9,111 nucleotides of DNA from Elusimicrobiota bacterium (GTDB lineage: Bacteria > Elusimicrobiota > Elusimicrobia > UBA1565 > UBA9628), in assembly GCA_023700845.1 (NCBI GenBank), contig JAMPYD010000053.1, positions 1-9,111 on the forward strand, written 5' to 3'. The translations under genes were made by a program, and so were the position numbers. The notes beneath the pieces are model-generated. The model did no database searches, was not told where the DNA came from, and saw only the letters and a program-made list of their open reading frames with translations. Every line of letters begins with the position of its first letter. The stretch's first letter is position 1. This document shows positions 1 through 5,318 of this stretch, one piece after another.

Positions 1-105
1 GACGGGGCGCATCGTGCGCCAGTTCCCCGTGTGGTTCTCGTCCATCGAGCGCGTCGCGACGAGCACGCGCGGGTAGGCGCCCGGGTCTTCGTCAAGAAGC
101 GGCAT
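1..105 (-). CDS. 2-oxoacid:ferredoxin oxidoreductase, delta subunit (N-terminal fragment)
   Basis: Only the first 35 codons are in the window; the gene continues past position 1. The ATG at 105-103 opens a stop-free frame that ends in TGNWRTMRPV. Pyruvate/2-oxoacid:ferredoxin oxidoreductase delta subunits carry a segment of this type (TG-x-WR-x-x-RPV) just before their paired 4Fe-4S cysteine motifs. Those cysteines would lie outside the window and cannot be checked. The start codon lies inside the end of the gamma-subunit gene (14-nt overlap, different frame), as expected for subunits translated together. In the enzyme the delta subunit relays electrons from the thiamine-pyrophosphate site to external ferredoxin. 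The function is inferred from this short motif plus the gamma-subunit neighbour; which 2-oxoacid is used cannot be told. Confidence 0.75.
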   Translation of the reverse strand, partial: MPLLDEDPGAYPRVLVATRSMDENHTGNWRTMRPV

Positions 106-664
106 GGAGAACCTCCCGGGCGGCTTCGTAGGCCCGCCGCGCGGCCTCCACGTTCGCGTCGGCCTTGACCGGCACGGCCTCGCGGACGCATTCGAGCAGC
201 GCCTCGAGGCTGCACAGCCCGAACACCGACGCGGCGGCCCCGCACATGGCGGTGTTGACGATGGGGCTCGAGGCGGAGCCGAGCTTGAGCTCGAGCGCGA
301 TCTTGTGCGCGGGCACGGCGACGAACTTGAGCCCCGGCGCGCGCGCGGCCAGGCGCGGGATGTCCTCCGGCGCGTTGTTGGTCAGGACCGTCCCGCCGGG
401 CTTGAGGCCCTTGAGGATGTCGGACGTATATAAGGTGGGGTCGAGGACGACCAGGGCGTCGGGCGCGTAGATGCGCGTGCGCGCGAGGATGGGCTTCTCG
501 CTGACGCGGGCGTAGGCCATCACCGGCGCGCCGCGGCGCTCGACGCCGAATTCGGGGATCGCCAGGCATTGCTTCTCGCCCTGGCGAAGCACGGCGTCGG
601 CGATGATCTTGGCGGCGAGGACCGTGCCCTGCCCGCCGCGTCCGTGGAAGCGTATCTCTAACAT
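92..664 (-). CDS. 2-oxoacid:ferredoxin oxidoreductase, gamma subunit
   Basis: This 190-residue protein is the usual size for the gamma subunit of pyruvate/2-oxoacid:ferredoxin oxidoreductase (PorG/VorC/KorC type), part of a cytoplasmic complex that oxidatively decarboxylates 2-oxoacids to acyl-CoA and reduces ferredoxin. It opens with MLEIRFHGRGGQG; the GRGGQG loop at residues 8-13 is the family hallmark. PEFGVERRGAPVMAYARVS follows, then a VVLDPTL segment and the NTAMCGAA stretch, all typical of the POR gamma domain. The open frame extends upstream to 946, but that part shows no homology and crosses the divergent intergenic region, so I start at ATG 664. The Shine-Dalgarno match there is weak. 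The delta-subunit gene follows with a 14-nt overlap; alpha and beta subunits presumably lie beyond the window. The family call is firm; the substrate (pyruvate, 2-oxoglutarate or branched-chain oxoacid) is open. Confidence 0.93.
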   Translation of the reverse strand: MLEIRFHGRGGQGTVLAAKIIADAVLRQGEKQCLAIPEFGVERRGAPVMAYARVSEKPILARTRIYAPDALVVLDPTLYTSDILKGLKPGGTVLTNNAPEDIPRLAARAPGLKFVAVPAHKIALELKLGSASSPIVNTAMCGAAASVFGLCSLEALLECVREAVPVKADANVEAARRAYEAAREVLHAAS

Positions 665-690
665 AACGCCTACATTTCCATGCAACATAC

Positions 691-794
691 GGGCCAAAGG
701 GCCCGGCCCGCGGACGGCCGGGGGCCAAGAGGTGCTTTTGTAAGACCATAGGGCCCAAACCAACGTGGGCCCAATGTCGTGGGCCTGTTGGCCC
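691..794. repeat. Cluster of GGGCC/GGCCC palindromic elements in a divergent intergenic region
   Basis: The 202-bp region between the divergent gamma-subunit and protease genes (665-866) contains no plausible gene. It holds GGGCC at 691, 722 and 781, the full palindrome GGGCCC at 699, 751 and 767, and GGCCC at 705 and 790. Several can pair locally. The clearest is GGGCC (781-785), loop TGTT, GGCCC (790-794); the palindromes at 751 and 767 could also pair across a 10-nt loop. The three rightmost elements start 14-16 bp apart. High G+C makes single copies unremarkable, but this density exceeds that of the surrounding DNA. Function is unknown: a protein-binding array, folded leader RNA or a remnant repeat family are all possible. 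Confidence 0.55.
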
Positions 795-825
795 TCTAGA
801 CCAAGCGGAAAAGACGGTATTCGCG

Positions 826-831
826 CATAAT
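826..831 (+). promoter_or_regulatory. Possible -10 element for the CPAF-like protease gene
   Basis: CATAAT (one mismatch to TATAAT) would place a transcription start near 838 and a leader of about 29 nt. No convincing -35 hexamer lies 16-18 bp upstream, so this is a weak call. Confidence 0.3.
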
Positions 832-856
832 CCCCGTAACGAAGACGTGATGGCGC

Positions 857-862
857 AGGAGG
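857..862 (+). promoter_or_regulatory. Ribosome binding site fixing the GTG start of the protease gene
   Basis: A perfect AGGAGG lies 4 nt before GTG 867. The nearby ATG at 850 is in another frame, so this site supports the GTG start. Confidence 0.7.
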
Positions 863-866
863 AACT

Positions 867-3233
867 GTGATCGTTGAACGACCCGTCGCGAAGAAGTCCC
901 TGGCCGTGACCTTGATCTTGGCGATCGGTCTCAGCCTTCCGGGCACCGCGGCCTGGTCCCAGACCTACAACGCCCGCGCCGGAGCCGGAGCGTCCGCCGC
1001 CGGCGCGCAGGCCGCGGCCTCGGTCACCGGCGCCCTCGGCGGCGTCGGCGCGGTCCCGGCCCTCTCGGTCAATTCCCCGAGCGCGCTGACCCCGTCCCCT
1101 CTGCTCTCGGCTCCCGTCCTGGCGCCGTCCGCCTTGGCCGTCATGCCCTCCGCCCTCGCCGCGGCGAAGCCCGCGGCCGCGGCCCCTGCCGCCGTGAAGC
1201 CCGCGGCCGTGCCCGCGCCCGTCGCCGCCCGGGCCGCGGCGCCGACGGCGGGCGTTTCCGCCGTCTCCGCCAAATCCGCCGACGCCGTCCTCTCGCGCGT
1301 CGCCGGCGAGTCCGCCTCCAAGATCTCCGACGTCGAGGTCGTCGCCCTCGGCCGCATGTTCGACGGCTCCGGCGCTTCCGGCGCCGAGGTCCGCTCCTTC
1401 GCGCCGGCGGACCTGGGAGGCCGCGGCGCGGGCTACCGCCGCTCCAGCCGCCTCTCGCTGCCCTCGCGCTTCTCCGCGGCCCCGGAGGCCGCCACGCCGA
1501 CCCAGCAGCGGATGGTCCGCGCCTTGTACCAGGTGGCGTCGATCTTCGCCGAGCAGTACGCGCCGCTCGACATGAAGAAGGACCGCTTTCAGCTCGACCT
1601 GAAGCGCGAGTACGACGCCGCCAAGACCGCCATCCTGGCCGACCCCGACATCACGACCCGCCAGTTCCAGAATCTCCTGGCGAAGCTGGTGGCGTCCATG
1701 CGCGACTACCACGTGAGCATCTCCTTCCACTCCACGGAGAGTTCCAAGCTCCCCTTCCAGGTGGGCGGCGCCGAGGGCCGCTACTACCTGACCCACATCG
1801 ACCGCGAGAAGCTCCCGGCCGAGGCCTTCCCCTTCAAGATGGGCGACGAGGTCGTGTCCTTCAACGGCCGGCCGACCGCCGCCGCCGTCAAGGAGATCGC
1901 CGACCGCATGACGGGCAACACGGCCGAGACGGACCTGCGCATGGCCGAGCTTTTCCTGACCAACCGCCGCCGCGCGCGCGGCGACACGGACATCCCCAAG
2001 GGCGGCGCCCAGGTCGTCATCCGCAGCAAGGGCGAGCTGTACCGCGTGACGCTGCCGTGGGACTACACCCCCGAGCTCCTGGCCCAGGACGTGCCGGCCC
2101 GCAACGCCGGCATGCTGGAGCCGGAAGGCCTGGGCGGCGCGGCCGCCTCCGGCCCCGTCGACGGCTTCTTCAGCTCCGTGGGCAAGGCGATCGTCGCCGC
2201 CGTCCACCCCCTGATCAACCTCTTCGCGAGCATGCGCGCCGAGGGCGCGGACAACCCGTTCATGATCGGCGCCCGCAAGAGCTTCGTGCCGCGCCTGGGC
2301 AAGATCCTGTGGCGCACCGACGAGGACAGCCACTTCGACGCCTACATCTTCGAGACCAAGGACGGCAAGAAGAAGGGCTACATCCGCATCGCGGCCTACG
2401 ACGGCGACTACGCCGAGGTCAAGGAGTTCGCCAAGATCATCACGAAGTTCCAGGCCGAGACCGAGGCCCTGGTCATCGACCAGGTGAGCAACCCCGGCGG
2501 CAGCGTCTTCTACCTCTACGCCCTGGCCTCGCACCTGACCGACAAGCAGCTGGTCGCGCCCCGCCACCGCCTCATCATCGGCGAGTCCGACGCCCACCAG
2601 TCCGCGGATCTCCTGCTGAAGCTGATGCGGGAATCCCAGAAGCCGGCCTCCGAGAAGAAGGAGAAGAAAAAGAAGCTGAAGCCGGGCGAGGAGGAGGAGG
2701 AGCCCAACGCCGGCGGCTACCCGATCACCGGCAAGTTCATGCAGCTGATGGTCCGCTCCGCGCAGTTCATCCTGCAGCAGTTCAACGCGGGCCGGCGCTT
2801 CACCGACCTCATCCACATCAGCGGCGTCGACGACATCGATCCCGCGCCGAAGGCCGAGGAGCGCTACACCAAGCCCATCCTCCTGCTGACCAACGCCCTG
2901 GACTTCTCCGGCGGAGACTTCTTCCCCGCGATCATGCAGGACAACAAGCGCGCCACCATCATGGGCGTGCGCACCGCCGGCGCGGGCGGCATCGTCCGGT
3001 CGTTCTCGGTCAACCAGTTCGGCATCGACCACCTCTCCGCCACCGGAAGCCTCGCCGAGCGTCCCAACGGCCAGCCGATCGAGAACCTGGGCGTGACCCC
3101 CGACGTCCCGTACGAGATCACCGCGCGGGACTACCGCATGGGCTTCGGCGAGTACCGGTACAACATCCTCAAGACGCTGAAGAAGATGCTGGAGTCCGCC
3201 CCGGCTCCGGACGCGCCGCAGGGCGAAAAATAG
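867..3233 (+). CDS. Exported CPAF-like serine protease (family S41)
   Basis: This is a 788-residue protein starting at GTG behind AGGAGG. Residues 1-31 are a signal peptide (Lys9-Lys10, hydrophobic 12-24, cleavage near AAWS/Q). Residues 33 to about 195 are Ala/Pro/Ser-rich and low-complexity. From about residue 215 it matches chlamydial CPAF, as I recall that sequence, in order: YAPL-containing helix; MRDYH (catalytic His282) with a following TESS; PDZ-like region with GDEVVSFNG; IGARKSFVPRLGKILW; LVIDQVSNPGGSVFYLYAL (538 on); DFSGGDFFPAI (nucleophile Ser681); GVRTAGAGG (700-708); ATGSLAERPNG; IENLGV (Glu739). CPAF's known triad is His/Ser/Glu in these same motifs, so activity is predicted. 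CPAF is a secreted, self-processing dimeric protease. A Lys/Glu-rich insertion at 596-613 is probably a disordered loop. Substrates are unknown; the signal peptide predicts a periplasmic or extracellular site. Confidence 0.92.
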   Translation: MIVERPVAKKSLAVTLILAIGLSLPGTAAWSQTYNARAGAGASAAGAQAAASVTGALGGVGAVPALSVNSPSALTPSPLLSAPVLAPSALAVMPSALAAAKPAAAAPAAVKPAAVPAPVAARAAAPTAGVSAVSAKSADAVLSRVAGESASKISDVEVVALGRMFDGSGASGAEVRSFAPADLGGRGAGYRRSSRLSLPSRFSAAPEAATPTQQRMVRALYQVASIFAEQYAPLDMKKDRFQLDLKREYDAAKTAILADPDITTRQFQNLLAKLVASMRDYHVSISFHSTESSKLPFQVGGAEGRYYLTHIDREKLPAEAFPFKMGDEVVSFNGRPTAAAVKEIADRMTGNTAETDLRMAELFLTNRRRARGDTDIPKGGAQVVIRSKGELYRVTLPWDYTPELLAQDVPARNAGMLEPEGLGGAAASGPVDGFFSSVGKAIVAAVHPLINLFASMRAEGADNPFMIGARKSFVPRLGKILWRTDEDSHFDAYIFETKDGKKKGYIRIAAYDGDYAEVKEFAKIITKFQAETEALVIDQVSNPGGSVFYLYALASHLTDKQLVAPRHRLIIGESDAHQSADLLLKLMRESQKPASEKKEKKKKLKPGEEEEEPNAGGYPITGKFMQLMVRSAQFILQQFNAGRRFTDLIHISGVDDIDPAPKAEERYTKPILLLTNALDFSGGDFFPAIMQDNKRATIMGVRTAGAGGIVRSFSVNQFGIDHLSATGSLAERPNGQPIENLGVTPDVPYEITARDYRMGFGEYRYNILKTLKKMLESAPAPDAPQGEK

Positions 3234-3278
3234 GAGGCGCCGAGACCGGCGTCCACTAGGGGACCGCCTCGGCGCCTC
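3226..3278 (-). terminator. Intrinsic terminator of the minus-strand non-coding RNA
   Basis: GAGGCGCCGAG (3278-3268) and CTCGGCGCCTC (3244-3234) form a perfect 11-bp stem. The 23-nt loop can form a further GTCC/GGAC stem (3264-3261 with 3254-3251). On the minus strand the stem is followed by CTA and five T's (3230-3226), the layout of a Rho-independent terminator. The T-run is the complement of the protease gene's last codons (GAA AAA TAG). On the plus strand the same hairpin sits directly after the protease stop but has no T-run behind it, so it would serve that gene only as a 3'-end stabilizer or weak terminator. Confidence 0.75.
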
Positions 3279-3471
3279 ACAGAACCCGCCCCGAACCCGT
3301 AACGCCGGGCGCACCCTCGCGTCTCGACGGGAACTCCCGCGACGACGCGCCCGATACTACGGCTTGCGACTGCGCTCCGACTGCCACTCACTTCATCGCC
3401 GGTTACGGCCTCGGCCTCAACTCGGCGTCCACTTCGCGGCACCGACTGCACACCGGTTTCGGAGCGGGTAT
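3226..3471 (-). ncRNA. Putative structured non-coding RNA, family not recognised
   Basis: A strong promoter (3505-3478) and an intrinsic terminator (ending at 3226) frame a transcript of about 245 nt with no credible protein. Its ends pair: 3469-3454 (5' ACCCGCTCCGAAACCG) with 3299-3284 gives 14 Watson-Crick pairs, one G-U and one mismatch. Inside are GACGCCG 3429-3423 with CGGCGTT 3307-3301 (7 bp), a hairpin GCCG-TAAC-CGGC (3409-3398), and an arm CGCGTC 3349-3344 with GACGCG 3323-3318 capped by CGGG-AGTT-CCCG (3339-3328). GCAGTCG occurs three times. I see no hallmark of RNase P RNA, tmRNA or SRP RNA, and the branched fold does not obviously match rod-shaped 6S RNA, though 6S cannot be excluded. 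The 3' end overlaps the protease gene's last codons in antisense. The helices were found by eye, without energy calculation. Confidence 0.62.
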
Positions 3472-3477
3472 GCGATG

Positions 3478-3530
3478 AGTATAGCCCCGAAAGCCCGGGC
3501 GTCAAGACCCACTCACGGTAAAAAATTTTC
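3478..3530 (-). promoter_or_regulatory. Strong sigma-70-type promoter of the non-coding RNA
   Basis: On the minus strand TTGACG (3505-3500) and TATACT (3483-3478) are separated by 16 bp; each hexamer is one base from consensus. Upstream, a run of A and T at 3530-3519 lies about 50-60 bp before the predicted start near 3471, where an UP element would sit. This arrangement is typical of highly expressed stable RNAs. It stands out because the surrounding DNA is very G+C rich. Confidence 0.7.
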
Positions 3531-3600
3531 CGCTGAAAAGTAATTCGCGCCTTCCGTCAAGTGATGGCCGCGCGACTCGCGCGAATGCTAGGATTCGGGC

Positions 3601-4011
3601 ATGATCACGACCTTTTTTCTCCTGCTGACCGCCGCGACCGCGCGCGCCGCCGAGCTCCCGCCGCTTCCGGGCATGCCGGGGGCCTCCGTCGTCGTGTCGA
3701 CGCCCGTCGCCGCACCGGCGGCGAACGCTTCCGTTATAGCCGCCCCGCTGCTGCCCCCGAAGATCCCCGCGCGGCCGAAGGGCACGCTCGACACCGCCGG
3801 CGAGGTCGCCCGGGACCTGGCCGTGCGCGTGGAGTACTTCGAGAACGGCCAGGCCTACTACCGCGCCTACACCAAGGGCTCGCACACGCCCGAGGAGAAC
3901 AAGGCCTTCGTGCAGTTCCTCGAGGATTACGAGAACGAGCTCGGCATCGCCAAGCGCACGCACGCCATCCTCGGCGTCTGGCTCGAGAAGAAGTCCTCCA
4001 TCAAGGACTAG
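3601..4011 (+). CDS. Small exported protein of unknown function
   Basis: I do not recognise this 136-residue protein. It begins with a short signal peptide (hydrophobic 4-12, Ala-rich cleavage region ending ARAA near residue 17). A Pro/Ala/Val-rich stretch to about residue 60 resembles in style the low-complexity tail of the protease upstream. The C-terminal part, about residues 60-136, is charged and probably helical. It contains a Tyr-rich segment (YFENGQAYYRAYTKG) and ends with a Lys-rich tail; there are no cysteines. The start is ATG 3601, with AGGA 7 nt before it. The same bases form TGCTAGGAT, which resembles an extended -10 element and would give a leaderless message, so the leader is ambiguous. 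The gene looks real: G/C-ending codons dominate, and the signal peptide is followed by a folded-looking domain. Probably periplasmic or extracellular; role unknown. Confidence 0.75.
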   Translation: MITTFFLLLTAATARAAELPPLPGMPGASVVVSTPVAAPAANASVIAAPLLPPKIPARPKGTLDTAGEVARDLAVRVEYFENGQAYYRAYTKGSHTPEENKAFVQFLEDYENELGIAKRTHAILGVWLEKKSSIKD

Positions 4012-4062
4012 CAACCTGGGCGGTTAGGGCCTTTCGGCTCATGCGGCGAGCCCGATTCGGGT

Positions 4063-4096
4063 TATAATAATCACAGGGCCATTTCGGCCCGGAGGT
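4063..4096 (+). promoter_or_regulatory. -10 box, 5'-end hairpin and ribosome binding site of the next secreted-protein gene
   Basis: A perfect TATAAT (4063-4068) predicts a transcript start near 4075, although no good -35 is seen at normal spacing. The RNA would then begin almost at once with the hairpin GGGCC-ATTTC-GGCCC (4076-4090). This abuts the Shine-Dalgarno sequence GGAGGT (4091-4096), which is 8 nt from ATG 4105. The hairpin could protect the message's 5' end or modulate ribosome access. The -10 and the ribosome site are seen directly; the hairpin's role is inferred. Confidence 0.55.
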
Positions 4097-4104
4097 ATCC
4101 GTTC

Positions 4105-4551
4105 ATGATCATCGCCGCCCTACTCGCCGCCGTCCTGTCCGTTCCCGCCTCGGCCCAGGTCGCCGTCTGCCAGCGCAACGAGATGACCTCCGCGTGGGAG
4201 AAAATCACTTTCGGCCTGTGGCTGAGCGACTACACCATCCCCGACGACGCCCGCACGGCCGACCTGAAGTACGCGGGCTGCTCCGTCAGCCATAACGGCC
4301 AGGAAGGCCGGAAGTACGTCAGCGCGGACGGGCTGTTCACCGTCGTGGCCCTGACGAACGAGGGCGGCGAGAACGGCGCGACGACCTTGGTCCTGTTCCG
4401 CGACGGCGAGGGCGTGAACCTCGGCACCTGGGGCCACCACAAGGTGTTCTACAAGGGCGTCGGCATCGACAAGGTGACCGTCCCCAACGGCGGCCGCTCG
4501 ACCTTGGTCAAGAACGTGTTCGTGATCCCCGTCGACTGGGCCGCGAAGTAA
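4105..4551 (+). CDS. Small exported protein of unknown function with two cysteines
   Basis: This is a 148-residue protein with a clear signal peptide (hydrophobic 2-13, cleavage after ASA at residue 17, mature start QVAVCQRN). I do not recognise the family. The mature part has two cysteines, Cys22 and Cys59, which could form a disulfide in the periplasm. It alternates hydrophobic and polar residues in a beta-rich pattern, including a FTVVALTNEGG segment, TTLVLFRDGEG and a C-terminal KNVFVIPVDW strand. Cys22 is five residues past the predicted cleavage site, so this is not a lipoprotein. The start is well supported by GGAGGT 8 nt upstream. The gene stands apart from 3601-4011 by 93 bp with its own -10 box, so it is probably a separate transcription unit. 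Its stop lies 7 bp from the stop of the convergent DUF3014 gene. Confidence 0.8.
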   Translation: MIIAALLAAVLSVPASAQVAVCQRNEMTSAWEKITFGLWLSDYTIPDDARTADLKYAGCSVSHNGQEGRKYVSADGLFTVVALTNEGGENGATTLVLFRDGEGVNLGTWGHHKVFYKGVGIDKVTVPNGGRSTLVKNVFVIPVDWAAK

Positions 4552-4558
4552 TCCCGGC

Positions 4559-5311
4559 CTAGCGTCCGACGGAATTTCCCAAGGCCAAGGTCACGGCGCG
4601 CAGCTTCGCCTGCACCGCGCTTTGGTTCTTCGGGCCCATGCGCATCAGCTGCTTCTGCGCGAGGCTCCGGTTTTCCAGCTCCTCGTCGGCGTAGACCCAG
4701 CCGATGCCTTTCTTGCCTTCCTTGAGAAGGACGCCGTCCTCGAGCCGGGGCGCCTCCAACAGCTCCGCCGCCGCGGCGAGAAAGGTCGCCCGCGCGCCCG
4801 CGGTCTTCTCTCCGAGCTCGCGATGGGCGAGGTCGAGCAGCGGCTCCAGCTCCTCGAACAGCTTGGCGGCCGCGACCGCGTCCACGCCCGACACCAGGGC
4901 GGCGAAGGCGTCGTAGCGCGCGTAGCCGGCGGGGTCGACGAAGGTCTTGCCGCCCTTCTTGACGACGGCGAACTTGCCGCGCGGGGCGAACGCGGCGAAG
5001 GTCTCGCGCGGGAACTTGCCGTTGGCGATCATGCTCATCGCGGCGGCCAGGCGCGGGATCAGGGACTCCTGCTTGAGCCACTCGGCGAAGGCGGGCGCCG
5101 CCGACAGCCCGGAGGCGCGCAGGCGGACGAAGTCGTCGCTTCGGTCGAGCGGGGGCAGGTTCGCGGGCAAGGCGGGCGCAGCCTCGCCCGGCGCCGAGGA
5201 TATCCCGGGCGCGGGGGGAGGGGCTTTGAGGAAAGCGCGCGCGCCGAACAGGCCCAGCGCGGCGCCCGCGGCGAGAAGGAGGAGCACGATCATCAATCCG
5301 GGATTCTTCAT
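4559..5311 (-). CDS. Membrane-anchored DUF3014 protein
   Basis: This 250-residue protein has one N-terminal membrane helix (about residues 6-22), a Pro/Ala linker to residue 50, then a full DUF3014 domain. Family signs are LPPLDRSDDFVR (52-63), a WLKQESLIPRLAAAMSMIANGK segment around 78-99, GYARYDAFAALV with SGVD (129-144), ELEPLLDLAHRELG (154-167) and AQKQLMRMGPKN (218-229). The domain's biochemical role is not known; the topology puts it in the periplasm. The open frame begins at 5362, but ATG 5311 is preferred: it follows GGAGGTGAGGTGACC, a strong ribosome site built from the last codons and stop (TGG AGG TGA) of the upstream gene. It starts 7 nt after that stop, so it is the last gene of the mutL-side operon. 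It converges on 4105-4551 with no evident terminator. Confidence 0.88.
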   Translation of the reverse strand: MKNPGLMIVLLLLAAGAALGLFGARAFLKAPPPAPGISSAPGEAAPALPANLPPLDRSDDFVRLRASGLSAAPAFAEWLKQESLIPRLAAAMSMIANGKFPRETFAAFAPRGKFAVVKKGGKTFVDPAGYARYDAFAALVSGVDAVAAAKLFEELEPLLDLAHRELGEKTAGARATFLAAAAELLEAPRLEDGVLLKEGKKGIGWVYADEELENRSLAQKQLMRMGPKNQSAVQAKLRAVTLALGNSVGR

Positions 5312-5318
5312 GGTCACC

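Noticed and set aside
691..794. Riboswitch, for example a cyclic-di-GMP type, in the divergent region
   Set aside because: None of the conserved riboswitch core sequences is recognisable. The region is dominated by short GGGCC palindromes.
665..946. Upstream extension of the gamma-subunit frame to 946
   Set aside because: The extra 94 residues have no family resemblance, cross the GGGCC repeat cluster and overlap the start of the divergent protease gene. The family's standard N-terminus begins at 664.
2057..3259. 400-residue plus-strand frame inside the protease gene
   Set aside because: It is Arg/Pro/Gly-rich shadow coding in another frame of a well-supported gene.
3226..3471. RNase P RNA, tmRNA or SRP RNA identity for the non-coding RNA
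   Set aside because: I searched for the conserved RNase P segments, the tmRNA tRNA-like end and the SRP GGAAG/GCAGC loop and found none. Length and branching also fit poorly.
3131..3505. 124-residue minus-strand frame over the intergenic region
   Set aside because: It has a low-complexity Arg/Gly/Ser composition and no ribosome site. Its putative start lies in the promoter itself, and the region is better explained as structured RNA.
4012..4062. Intrinsic terminator after the gene at 3601
   Set aside because: Small stems such as CCCG-ATT-CGGG at 4051-4061 exist but are short and not followed by a T-run.
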